The notes under the pieces: model-generated | What the model was told of the DNA's origin: nothing | The model's input: the letters and a program-made list of their open reading frames with translations, nothing else | Database searches by the model: none | Position numbers and translations under genes: made by a program | Part shown: one piece after another, positions 32,614 to 44,167 of the stretch | Numbering within the stretch: the stretch's first letter is position 1 | Layout of the letters: every line of letters starts with the position of its first letter | Source: Monocercomonoides exilis | Taxonomy: Eukaryota; Preaxostyla; Oxymonadida; Polymastigidae | Direction of reading: 5' to 3' | DNA length: 64,000 bases | Assembly: GCA_001643675.2 (NCBI GenBank) | Contig: LSRY02000014.1 | Span: 1,536,001-1,600,000 of the forward strand

Positions 32614-35533
32614 TTAATCAATTTTTGACATGAGTTGGATTTTGAATGTGATTGGATTGAAAACATAATACCTCTGCTGCTCTTGCAATGATTCTACAAG
32701 TTTTTTAGCCCCAACATTGTTTTCCTTCTCTTTCTCTTTCTCTCTTTCCTTTTCTTTTTCTTTCTCTTTTTCTTTTTCTTTCTCCTTTTCTTTCTCCGCT
32801 TTTTCGGCTTTTTCAAGTTTCTCTGCTTTCTTTTCCGTTTTTCCTTTCTCCTTCTCTTTTTCTTTCCCTTTCCCTTTCTCCTCCTTCTTCTCTTTCTCCT
32901 CCTTCTTTCCTTTTTCTTTCATTTCTTTCTCTTTCTCTTTTTCTTTCTCTTTCTCCTTCATTTCCTTCTCCTTCTCCTTCTCCTTCTCCTTCATCACATT
33001 CGGCGCAAACTTCATCCAAACACAGTGTCTTTCACTGAATTCCCATCCTCTTCTGTTCAATTCCTCTGAAATAGCAGCATTTGAGCTGTCATTGCGAGAC
33101 AGGCCAAAGAGAAAGAATAGAGTTTTAAGATCGAATTTGGAGAGAGGGAGAGAAGAAGAGGGAGAAGAAGAGGAAGAAGAAGAAGAAATTGATAATGATG
33201 ACGAAGATGAAGAATTTGATGATGTTAATGAAGAAGAAACAGAAGAAGAAGAAATAACTTCATTTTTCTGTTTATCTTCCTTCAGAACATTCAAATGAGG
33301 GAGAGAAAGAGGAGCGTCGGGAAAGGAGAAGAAAGAGTCTGAAGGAGAAGGGCGGTTAGAGAAGGAGATGTTGAGGCATTGGAGAAGAGTAGGGAAGGAA
33401 GAAGAAGAAGAAGAGGAAGAGGAAGAGGAAGAGGAAGAGGAAGAAGAAGAGGAAGAGGAAGAGGAAGAAGAAGAGGAAGAGGAAGAAGAAGAGGAAGAGG
33501 AGGAGGAAGAAATGGAAGAGGAAGAGGAGGAGGATGAAGAAGAAGAAGATAAAGGTGATGAAGATGTTGAATTTGACGTGTGTATTGAAGAAGCAGAAGC
33601 AGAAGAAGCTAAGGATGAAGTGGAAGGTGATGAAGATCTTGATGATGAGGAAGAAGAAGAAGAAGAAGAAGAAGAAGAAGAAGAAGAAGAAGAAGAAGAA
33701 GAAGAAGAAGATGATGATGATGATGAAGTGGTTGAAGAAGAAGAAGAAGAAGAATTTGAATTCGAACTGGTATTTTTTGCAGCTTTATTTGCATTGTTTT
33801 GTTGTTGTTTTTTGGATTTATTGTTAGAATTCGAAGAAGAAGAAGAGGAAGAAGTCGATGATGATGATGATGATGAATTACTTGCTTTTCCTTCTCCTCC
33901 TCCTCCTCCTTTCTTTTCTTTCCCTTCTTTCTTGTCTTTTCCCTTTTTCTCTTCCTTCTCCTTCTCCTTCTCCTCTTTCTTCTTCTTCTCCCCTTCTTCT
34001 TTCTCTTTCTCCTTCTCTTCTCTTTCTCTCTCCATCTTCTTCTTCTCCTCCTCCTCCTCTTTATCTTTATCTTCCACATTGCAAATCGACAAAATAGGAA
34101 AAGGCAATGGAGGAAGCAACGTTCTGTTATCAATCATTTCGTTCCTAAGAAATTCATTTGCTACTTCTAACATGTCAAATTTTACCTGTTTTTTGTTTAA
34201 TTTTGGTATTTTTGAAATTTTTGGTTGTTTTTTTGAAATTTTTGAGTTTAGTTCTCTTTTTTGAGAAGAAACAGTTAAAGATTTATTTGTTTTGTTTGTT
34301 TTGTTTGATTTTTCTGTATTTTTGGCATTTTTAGTTTTATCTTTGATATTCTTCGTTTCTTCATCAGTTTCTTCTTCATCAATGTCTTCATCTTCTTCAT
34401 CTTCTTCCTCATCATCTTCTATTTCTTCTTCTTCCTCCTCCTCTTCCTCATCTTCCTCATCTTCTTCTTCGTTTCTTCTTCTCTTCCCTTTCTCTTTCTC
34501 CTTTTCCTTTTCCTTCTCTTTCTTCTTCCTTTTCCTCTTTCTTTCACTAATTTTCTTATTTAGCTCAATAATTTTGATTTTTCTATCCAAAATTAGCCTT
34601 TCTGCTATTTCAAACCTCATTTCTTTCTCTTCTTTTTCGTTAAATTCTTGTTTTTCATTGTTTATTTGATTAGATTGGTTAAGTGAAGAAGAAGAAGAAG
34701 AAGAAGAAGAAGAAGAATTTTGAGAAGAGTTTTGAGAAGAAGAAGAAGAAGGAGAAGGAGAAAGAAGAAGAGGAGGTTGAGGACATTGAACAAAAAGAGA
34801 AGGAGAAGAAGGAGAAGAAGAGGAAGAAGAGGAAGAAGAAGAAATTGAAGAAGAATTTTGAGAAGAAGAAGAAGTTTGTTTTGTTTTTAAAACAGGTTTT
34901 GATTGAGAAGAAGGGATTTCTAAGAGAAAATCAGAAGAAGAAGAAGAGGAGGAGGAAGAGGAAGAAGAAGAAGAGGTTGAAGAAGAAGAAGGTATATAAG
35001 AAGAGATAAGAGGAGGGGTGGAAACTGAAGAAGGAGGGGTTGAAGAAGAAGGAGAGGAAGAAGAGGAGGAAGAAGAGTTTTGAGAAGAAAGAGAAGAAGA
35101 AGAAGAAGAAGAAGAATTTTGATTTATTGGCATGTTTAGAAGAGGGGTAAGAATTTTCCCTGTTTTGCTTCGTTGTTCAGAAGATATATTTGGAGAAGGA
35201 AGAAGAGAAGGCAAAGGAAAAGAAGAAGAAGAAGAGGAGGAGGAGGAAGAAGAAGAAGAAGAAAGAGAAGGAGAAGAAGAAGAAGAAGAGGAAGAGGAAT
35301 TTAATGAAGGAGAAGAAGGAGAAGAAGAATTTGAAGAAGAATTAGAGGAAGAAGAAGGATTATGAGATGCCGGCGAAGGCAGAAGCGGAGCAGACGAATT
35401 AAAAAGTGTTGGGTTCATCGTATTTCTCCGGGCTTCGGAGAATTTCGTGTCTTTGCTTGAGAGTTTTTGAGATTGGATAGGAGGAATATAAGGAAAGGGA
35501 AGAAGAGCAGAAGAAGGAGAAGAAGAGGAGGAA

Positions 35534-35565
<32 letters not shown>

Positions 35566-37498
35566 TGATGATGATGACGTGTTTGAAGCTTGATTTTGGT
35601 TTTGATTTTGATTTTGTTTGGAAGAAGAAGAAGAAGAAGAAGAATTTGATGAAGAAGACGAAGAAGAAGAAGAAGAAGCATCAGTTTTCTTCTCTTTTTG
35701 GTTATTTGCATTGTTTTGTTGTTCTTTTCCTTTGTTTTTGTTCTTTTTGTCTTTCTTCTTTGAATTTGCTTGGTTTGCATTGGAATTTTCATTTTTCTCG
35801 TTTTTCTTCTCTTTTCCTTCTTTTCCTTCTTTTCCTTCTTTTTCTCCTTTTTCATTTGATTTTTCATTAATTTTTTCTCTTTTTTCTGATTTTTCTGTTG
35901 TTTTTTCGATTTTTGAAGTTTTTCCCGTTTTCTCTTCTTTCTCTTCTTTTCCTCCTTTTTCATTTCTTTCTCCCTTTCCGATTTTATTCGATTTTTCTTC
36001 TTTTTTGTTTTTCTCTTCTTTCTTTTCTTTCTTTTCTTTCTTTTCTTTTCCCTCTTTCTCTTTCTCTTTCTTCTCTTCTTTCTCTTCGTTTCGTGAATTC
36101 GTATCTTGATGTGATTTTCCTATTGTTTCATCACCTTCTTCTTCTTCTTCGTTACTTTTTTCTTTATCATTTTCATTATCTTCTTCTTCTTTTTCATAAT
36201 CTTTATCTTTTTCTTCGTCATTTTCTTCATCTTTATCTTTGTTTTCTTCATTGTCATCATCTTCTTCTTCTTCCTCTTCCTCTTCTTCTTCCTCTTCTTC
36301 TTCATTAAATTCATTCGTTTCTTGTGAAGCAGAAGAAAATGGCTGAGGAAGTGAGATTTGAATAAGTGAGTCCAAATCAAGGGAATCATAAATTTGCTCA
36401 TCTTCTATGAAGTTTGGTTCCTTTTTTTATCATTTATCATTTATCATTTATCATTTATTTTTTTTTATTTTTTTAGATAGAAAGAGAAGAAGAAGAAGAA
36501 GGAGAAGAAGGAGAGGAAGATGATGATAAAAGATGATGATGATGATGATTTTTTGATTGAGATTCAGAAAGATCGAAGATTAAGATATTCACAATATAGG
36601 GAAAAAAAGTAATCAATAATATAATAAATAATAATAAATAGCGAGAAAAATTAATAAAAATAACGCAAACATTATTATCTCTAATGTATTCGAGTATTCC
36701 TTCTTTCAGATCATTCGCCTCGTCCACCTGGAGCGAGTCATTATCAACTGCCCTCAACATTTGCTCAAGTTTTTCTTGGTGAAATTTGTGTCGCTCTAGT
36801 CTCTGAAACAGACGCCTCGTTTCTTTGTTCTTTGATTTCCGAGAGCCCACACGTGGATTTTCTGTTTCTGCTTCGATTGAGTCTATTTGTTCCTTCAGTT
36901 GAGCTATTGAGTCAGTAATCCATTCCATTGTTTCCTCTTTTGCAGCGAGCTGCGGATCTACTTTTTGCTTTGTTATTAACCCTTCTTTTGAATAGGCCTT
37001 TGTTTTTGCTTCTCGTTCCCAATTTTTATACCTTTCCATCTCTCTTTCTATGTCTGATTTTGCTTCTCGAAGATTATCTTTCTCTCTTATCTCAGGAGAT
37101 AAAATCCAGGTTTTTAATTGGTCCCTAAATCTCTGCAATTTTTTTATTTCTCGTTTCATTTCGTTTTCATATTTTTCTTTTTGGCTTGGATTGGAGGTTG
37201 AGACTGCTCTTTGATATGATTCAGAAAACAATTCGATTCCCTCTTGAATCTTTTTGTGTGTTCTAAAAGTAACAAAAAAATAGAATAAATTTTTATGTGG
37301 TAAGAAATTAATGAATTATTTGATATTAAGCAGATAATTCAACAATTATGCAAACTTTGTGATCTCATCTAAAATACATAAGTGTGTATCAATTTCAGCA
37401 AAAATGAATTGAAATAATAGAGTACATTAGCAAAATAAATTTTAATTGGTCATTTAACCAAAGGACGTCAAACTTTGAAGTTTTCTTATCTGCGTCAT
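32614..37498 (-). CDS. CNOT3: CCR4-NOT complex subunit 3 (CNOT3/Not3/Not5)
   Basis: Four exons: 37498-37474 (25 nt), 37368-37356 (13 nt), 37262-36671 and 36420-32614; 1478 residues. Introns are 105, 93 and 250 nt with donors GTTTGA, GTTTGC and GTTTGC. Joining them reproduces the conserved start (MTQIRKLQ-NEITK-THKKIQEG) and, across intron 3, the conserved end of the Not3 N-terminal domain (EPNFIEDEQIYDSLDLDS). Residues 1-230 form that helical domain, including EIKKLQRFRDQLKTWI and KAYSKEGLI. The middle is Glu, Lys/Glu and Ser runs. The NOT box begins near residue 1303 (TLFFLFGLSRNDSSN...ELNRRGWEFSERHCVWMKF), is interrupted by a Lys/Glu insertion of roughly 90 residues, and ends with YYVFNPITFKIQL. 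The protein is a scaffold subunit in mRNA deadenylation and translational control. Confidence 0.92.
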
Positions 37499-37761
37499 GT
37501 GTCATGTTCAGATTAAGGGGACAAAACAAATAATTTGCATTATAAATTCATGTTTTTTAAATGGACTTTCATTAAAAACAGATGATTCAATTTCAAATAT
37601 GTTTATGTTTTTTCAGCAATATTTATATTTTTGAAAAAATGCAAAATGATTGATAATTATTGAAAAGTTATTTCTAATCAAAAATCATGTCATGAAATTG
37701 CTTTTGACACGAATGTAAATTAATTGAAACTCTCTATTATTTATCAAATTTTTACACCAAT
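37499..37761. promoter_or_regulatory. 263-bp divergent intergenic region
   Basis: Separates the start codons of CNOT3 (minus) and the 1622-residue gene (plus). AT-rich, presumed to hold both promoters. No specific element was identified. Confidence 0.4.
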
Positions 37762-40700
37762 ATGGCGCGAGCAGTTTGTATTTATTCGAGTTTTATTCAA
37801 ACAATGTGAAATTTTTAATGTTATAATTCGTTTTTAAAAATCCAAAATAAGAATCATGAGATTGAAGAATTTGTTCGTCGTCAAATGGCATTAAATAACT
37901 GGTATTCCGTTCTTACAGGAAAAATACCATGTGGAAATTCACAAAATTTAATCAGATCTTTACGAGATAGTACAATTCCATGTAAAATTACAAAGGCACT
38001 TTTGAAGGACGTTGCAGCTTTGTCCATAAATCAATCTCCTAAAAACAATGGAGATATGCAAACAAATTTCGTGATGATGAAGCAGGCATTGCAAAAATAC
38101 TTTCGTATGAGAAATTATTTTTTCTAAAATAATATGAAATTTTTCAAATTATTTATTTCTTCTTCTTCTTCTTCTTCTTCTTCTTCTTTTGAAAGCATAT
38201 GTTGATCTATCCAAAATGAACGCTCTTGAAATAACACGAGGTTCATTGGATTTGTTTCTTGTTGATTTTATGCTTCGCCTTGGAAAGCAGTACTACGAAC
38301 GAAAAGAAGACAGTAGTGAACTCAATGCATTTCTGAATTTGTGCAAAGACGCAGCAAAATCAGACGTCACGCTGTTTGCAAACACGCAGGCCTTTGAGCA
38401 TGCCAGAAAATGTGTGCTTAGAGAAGGCTCACCTGATTTTTCTCTTTTTGATTTGTATTCTTCTTCATTGGAGTTGGAAACACCCACCCCGCCAAACCTG
38501 CCTCGGCTTCCTTCTTTCACGTCACTGCCGAATGCGGTTGGCAAATCGGGCAAACAGGAAAAAGGAGAAAAGGAAGAGAAACTTTCTCCTGGACTGGTTG
38601 TTTCTCCTGCTTCTGCTTCTGCTTCTTCATCTTCATCTTCTTCCTCTTCATTATCTTCACATGATAGCACTTCTGATAAAAAATCAACATCTTCTCTGAA
38701 TCTTCCTTCAAACTCTTCTTCCTCTTTGCCCATCGATCAGACCGATTCGACTTCTGAAAAAGCGAAAAATTCTTCAAACATTTCGAATTCCTCAGATAGA
38801 AATAGCAATTCAATAGAAACTGACCCATCTCCATTGATCGACGTTGAGAAAACGGTATCTTCTTTGAAAGACTCTGAAAAATCAAATTCTTCTTCATCTC
38901 CTCAAAAATCACCTTCTTTGAAAGGCAAAAAAACACCTAAACTTTCCGTTCAATCGCAAACTGAAGGGAAAAAATCAGAAAATAAGCAAAATCAAAATTC
39001 TCCTCTTTCTTCTTCTTCTTCTCATTCTTCTTCTCCAAATTCAAAAACAAAGAAGAAATCAAAGCAATCACCTCGTTTCGCTTCTTCTCGTTCCAATTCT
39101 CAGTCTCCTTGTTATTCTCCTCCTCTTTCTTTTTCTCCTCCTTCTTCTTCTCCCCTTTCAACTTCATTTTCTTCTTCATCCAAAATTCCCTCTTCTGCCT
39201 CTTATTCCATGACCATCCCATCAACACCATTAGATCCTTCTCAATCTTCCAATTTATCCCAAAATTCCGTCAAAAACGAAATTTCTCCGAATTCTCCAAT
39301 TTCTCCCGTTTCTCCGTCTTCTTCTGTTTCTTCTGCTGCTTCTTCTGCTCCCACACCCGCAAATATGAAATCGCCTTCCTCTTTTTCTCCCTCAGCCAAT
39401 CTTTCTGTTACTCTTCCGCTTGTTTCGTTGCCTGAACCAGCTTCTCCTCATTCGCAACCTCATTACAATTCTTCTTCTGCTTTTCCTTCTTCTTCTTCTT
39501 CTTCAAATTCTTCTTCTCCTCCTCTTTCAGCATCATCTCAACCAAACCTCCAGAAATCCTCTTCTTCCCCTTTCCACATCCCAAATTCTTCTTCCTCTTC
39601 TTCTTCTTTACCTTCTTTCTCTTCTGATTCTCCTCAAACAGCTCCTTCTGCTTTGCCTCTTTCCTTTGTGCAGATGACAACACCTGCCGGCAAAGTTACT
39701 TTGCCCACAACAATCAATGAAGACGAATTGAGTTTGGAAAAAGGAGAAAGAAGAAGAAGAATGAGAGGAGAAGAAGAAGGAGAAGGAGAAGAAGGAGGAA
39801 GGTATTTTAATCGAGATTTAGGTGAAGAAAATTCTTCTTCTTCAAATTCTTCTTCTTCTTCTTCACCTTCTTCACCTTCTCCTTCCAATTCCAATTCAGA
39901 TTCTCCTTCTGTCTTCTTCTCCCAATCACAGCCACTTCCTATTTTAGCACCTGTCCCATCACTTTTGCCGCCTTCCGACCAAGTTGCAGATTATTCTGCG
40001 CCGCTTCCGGCAAAACAAACGCTTTTATCTTCGCCTCAGCCAATTATGTTTGTTCGATCATCTTCAAATGAAGGAAGAGAAAGAGAAAGAGGAGAAGGAG
40101 AAGAAGAAAATGTTGAAAATGAAGAAGAAAGAAGAAGAGAAGGAGAAGAAACAAATGAAGAAGAGCAATACAATGGAAATCGCAACGACACAAGAAGAGA
40201 AGCAAACCGGAATAGAACCCGAAATGGAAGATCTTCAAACAATCAACAAAATCCTTCTTCTTCTTCTTCTTCTTCTCGTCCTTCAACACCCCCTGGCCCT
40301 TATGTTGGCCTGATGTTTGGCAAAAGCCGCTTAAATTCGCTGAAAAGCAGCTCGTTTTTTATGCTTTTGCTTTTTGTGGCTGTTCTTTCTGTGTCTTTTG
40401 GGTGTCTTTGCGCGTATTTGATATCACTTTCATTTAACAGCGAGAGGGAAATAGATCCGTCGCTTGTGATTGGGAGAGGGAGAGGAGGAGAAGGAGAAGA
40501 AGGAGAAGAAGACAATCAACCTGATTGGCTGATGAATGATTGTGATGGAGGAGAAGAAGAAGGAGAAGGAGAAGGAGAAAAAGGCAAAGTGAAGAAATGT
40601 GGACCTCCAAAGAAGAAGAATAAGAAGAAGGAAGAGAAGAAAGAAGAAGATGGTAAGAAAATTAATTTGACTGAAAATGAAGCAATGAAAGGCTCGTCTG

Positions 40701-42799
40701 AAGTGTGCCATCGGTTTGACCTGCTTGTTAATCCGAATCCGCTCAATGAAGAAGAAGGAGAAAGTGGAGAAGGAGGCGAAGGAGAAGAAATAAACAGAAG
40801 GAAGAGAAGAAGCCGAAGCATCAGCAGCAACAGTGATAATGATAATATTCATCTTAATGAAGACACACCCGCAAATGTGTTTGTCCAGGAGTCAAGATAC
40901 CCACAAAAGGATATAAGCGAAGGAAATCATTCGAAATTATCACCAACGCCGATATTTCCGCATTTGCCCGGAAAAAATTCCCCGACTCCGTCGCAGCCGC
41001 CCCCGCCGAATCAAAAAGTGGGTGAAGATGAGAGGAATAATAAAAGGGATTTTAGAGAAATGGAAGAAGGGAAAGAAAGAGAAGGAGAAGGAGAAAGAAA
41101 AAGAGAAAGAGAAAGAAAAGGGGAAGAACATGAAAGAGAAGAAGAAGAAGAATCAAAGGAACATACGATGTCTGAAGATTTCCTCAATTCCGATGAACTA
41201 TCAGCAGATCAATTGAACGAACTCGAAAAAGATGGCTTTCCTTCTTTTTCGCTGGACAAACACAGAATTCCTTCTTATCAAAGAAATCGCTATCCAACAA
41301 GAGCAGAAGGAGATGGGATTTGTCATTCAGAAGAAGAACCGGATTTGACAAAGGAAGAGAAAGAGAAAGAAAGAGAAAGAGAAAAGTTGAAGAAAAGAGA
41401 AGCAAAATGGAGGAAGAAAGTTGAAGCGCAGGACAAAGTGTGGCATAACAAGCAAATTAACAAGCCAAATATTGTTCTTCCTTCGCGCTATGAAACAAAA
41501 ATGGAAAAATTTGAGCAAAAAGGAAGAAATGTGAAGATGGATGGGATTTCTGATGAATTTGGTGAAGGTTTGTCGCATTTGTCGGCTTCTTGGGACGATT
41601 TAGAGGGAAATGAAGAAGAGGAAAAGAAAATTAACACAGAAAATGAGAAGGAAACTGAAGAAAAATCAAAAATTTTCGATCAGATTTCGAAAAAATCAGT
41701 TCAAAAAGCACAAGACAAGTCTCTTTTTGTTTCATCTGATAGATCAACTCCTCTTTCGTCTTCTCCTTCTTCTTCTCCCTCTTCTCTAATGTCCAACCCT
41801 CCCCTTTCTTCATCATCATCATCTTCTTCTTCTTCTTCTTCTTTTGCTCCTTTTTCCTCTAAAAATTCCCGCCGTCGCCCTTCTCCGCCTTCTTCGGTTG
41901 AGTTTCTTTCTCCGCCGGAAATTGCATTGGATGATGATTTGGATGCAGAACCTGTTTATTCAGAGGAGAAGAGAAGAGAAATTCCGATTGAAGAAGAAGA
42001 GGAGGAGGAGGAAGAGGAGGAGGAAGAAGAAGAAAAGGGAGAAGAAAAAGAAGAAAAAGAAGAAGGGAAAGGAAAAGGCAAAGAAGAAAAGAAAAGAAAC
42101 AAGAAAGGAAAGAAAGGGAAGGGAAAGGAAACAGCAGAAGAGAGAGATTTGAGGAAGCTGAGGAAAATGTTTGACACAAAAGTGACTGTTCCTTTGCCAA
42201 CGATCGAAATCGAAGATTTAAAAGGAAGGGAAAATGAAGAAGAAACAGAAAATGAAACAGAAAATGAAGCCAAAACTGAAAGTTTGGGTGAAAAGGTTAG
42301 AAAAACAGAAGCATTGGAAGAAGTAATGGAGCAGAGCGATTATCAGAAGATGTCACTTCCTCTTACGAATTTGGGGGTGGAGAAGAAGACTTTGCAGAAA
42401 ATAAGGATTGAAGGCGGGGAAGGATGGAATCCAGAGAAACAGGTGAGTTTTGAAGGAAAGAGAAGAAGGCAACAGAACCCGCTGAATGCGAAAGTTGAGA
42501 ATGGAAAAGAAGCAGATGATTGGAAGAATTACAACAAAAATGGGGGAAATGCAAAGAAAAGATCGAAGAAAAGTTCACCTTTGATGGGAATTGTTGATGA
42601 AAGGGAAGATGAATTTGGCAGAAGTATTGAAGAAGAGTCATATTTGATGAGGAAAGGGACAAAAAGACATGTTAACAAAATGAAGTATTTGAAAAACATG
42701 GATGAATCAAAAAAATTAAATAATAATCTGCGTAAATGCAGATGGAGTGATCAAATTTATTATGATCCTCTTGATTTATATGTCCGTAGAAGAGCGTAA
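37762..42799 (+). CDS. Single-pass membrane protein of unknown function with Ser-rich and charged regions
   Basis: Proposed exons 37762-37773, 37852-38104 and 38196-42799 (4869 nt, 1622 residues). Intron 1 has donor GTTTGT and acceptor ATAAG; intron 2 has donor GTATGA, a TTC-rich tract and acceptor GAAAG; phases agree. Residues 1-150 are globular and mostly helical (HEIEEFVRRQMALNNWYSVL, SLRDSTIPCKITKALLKDVA, LDLFLVDFMLRLGKQYYE). I do not recognise the fold. Residues about 150-800 are Ser/Pro-rich. One transmembrane helix lies at about 806-834 (FFMLLLFVAVLSVSFGCLCA...). The C-terminal 790 residues are acidic/basic with short islands such as DKHRIPSYQRNRYPTRAEGD and, at the end, WSDQIYYDPLDLYVRRRA. 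There is no leader peptide, so the N-terminus is probably cytosolic. The 12-nt first exon is the least certain part. Confidence 0.75.
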
Positions 42800-42950
42800 G
42801 CATGTGAGTTTTCCTTTATCTATTTCTTGTTTTTTAACTGAAGTTATGTGAAGTGAAAAGAAATTATTTTTTCTTCTTTGAAATGAAAAATTAAAAATTA
42901 AAAATTATTCAGAGAAATGGTTTTTCTCATTTGAATGTTCATTGAATCTT

Positions 42951-43810
42951 CTAACGTTTTCGAACGGGAGCTGATTCGTAATTTACAATTTTCCGCCCTT
43001 CATCGTCATACGTAACAATTTTCTTTTTTCTTCCTTTTTCCTAAAAAAATAAATGTAAATTTTTTGCAAAGATATTTAAAAATCAATTAATAAATAAATA
43101 AAGTATTTTAATAAAGTTATAAAAAATTTCTAATAAACAATTCACACTTCAGCCAATAAATGATTTTGAAGAATATGTTCGCGTCGTTCAACTTCATGAA
43201 GTCTGCGTTTGTGAATTTGAAGACTGTGAATTGTACTCTCGGAAACAGTTAAGTCAAGTGGCGAAGTAAAACGAGGTGTGATCAGTTCGTCAGAATCTGG
43301 ATTATCTTCTGTAATAAAAATAGTTCGCTGAGAATGAACTTTATTTGGTACACAACTGCTCAATCTTTCAACTTTCTTAAAAGTTTTAAATCCAAGAATG
43401 TTCAAGGATAAAAGATTTCAAAAAAAAATAATCACACTTTTCTTTCAACATTTCTCGCTGTTTCAAATAAGAGTTTGTGCTTTCTCTTTGTTTCTGGATC
43501 TCTTCTTAACTTTCCAACTTCTGATTCCTTTGTATCCTTTACAATTCCTTTCTATGTGAAGAAATATATGCTTGTTTAAAAATAAATAATAATGAGTTTA
43601 AACATCCATTTTCAAATGTTCCATAGAAAAATAAAATTCATCTTCATTTTTAAATTCTGCCTTTCGTTTTAATCGTTTCAGTGCATTTCTCTTTTTATGG
43701 TAATCTCTAGCTCTAACAACGTAATCCTTATGCTTTTCCAAAACTCCAAGTCGTTTTCTTTTTTGGGGCTGTGGCCTTTCTTTATGTACCCGTCCTCCAA
43801 TTAATCCCAT
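42951..43810 (-). CDS. UTP11: U3 snoRNA-associated protein UTP11
   Basis: Four exons, 43810-43604, 43551-43438, 43375-43148 and 43040-42951 (207, 114, 228 and 90 nt; 212 residues), all joined in phase 0. Introns of 52, 62 and 107 nt have donors GTTTAA, GTGTGA and GTGTGA. Exon 1 carries the family signature: [40 protein letters not shown], and NEDEFYFSM. Exon 2 continues with [20 protein letters not shown]. Exon 3 has [20 protein letters not shown], matching the part of UTP11 before the 'nkH..F' strand. Exon 4 ends in a basic C-terminus. UTP11 is a subunit of the small-subunit processome in the nucleolus, needed for 18S rRNA maturation. It is somewhat shorter than the usual 250 residues, mainly at the N-terminus. 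It converges on the preceding gene with 151 bp between stops. Confidence 0.93.
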
Positions 43811-44126
43811 TTGTATTTTAATATCTTTTTCAATTTGAATGCGATTAAGCAAAATAATGATGAGATGTTACGATTTATGAAAAATATAATATAATTTTAA
43901 TCGGAAAAAAAGTATATCGTGTAAAATAGTGCAAACATTCAGGAAAAGCAACGTTTCCACCAAAAAAGTAAATTAGTTATGGTTGAGGATGAAAATTGTT
44001 ATTTGTTGGAAAAAATTTTATTCCCGAAGGAATTCTGTTCCATATAATATTTACTCATGTTTTTCTCTATATTTTAATTTTATTCATAATTTTATTTTGT
44101 GAGAGAATGTTAGAATTATAATTATA
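43811..44126. other. Intergenic region upstream of UTP11, ends at TA target of the pogo element
   Basis: AT-rich. It holds the UTP11 promoter on the minus strand and then the TA dinucleotide (44125-44126) at which the pogo-like element is inserted. Nothing else is seen. Confidence 0.45.
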
Positions 44127-44167
44127 GTGATGTGGCAAACCCGCACATTTGCATAAACCCGCACACT
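44127..44167 (+). repeat. Pogo element left terminal inverted repeat
   Basis: Pairs with about 48732-48774. It contains two copies of AAACCCGCACA separated by a TTTGCAT-type spacer, plausible transposase binding sites. Confidence 0.85.

Noticed and set aside
33368-34264. Long plus-strand open frame of Glu and Ser runs opposite CNOT3
   Set aside because: It is the complement of the Ser/Glu repeats of CNOT3. TTC/GAA repeats are stop-free on both strands and in several frames.
24700-36540. CRISPR-like or tandem-repeat array signals in triplet runs
   Set aside because: These are coding microsatellites (TCN/GAN) with no unique spacers.
20539-42799. Non-canonical host genetic code (UAR = Gln)
   Set aside because: The large host genes contain no TAA or TAG in thousands of codons and use CAA/CAG for Gln, so the host reads the standard code. 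Only the DIRS element raises the question.
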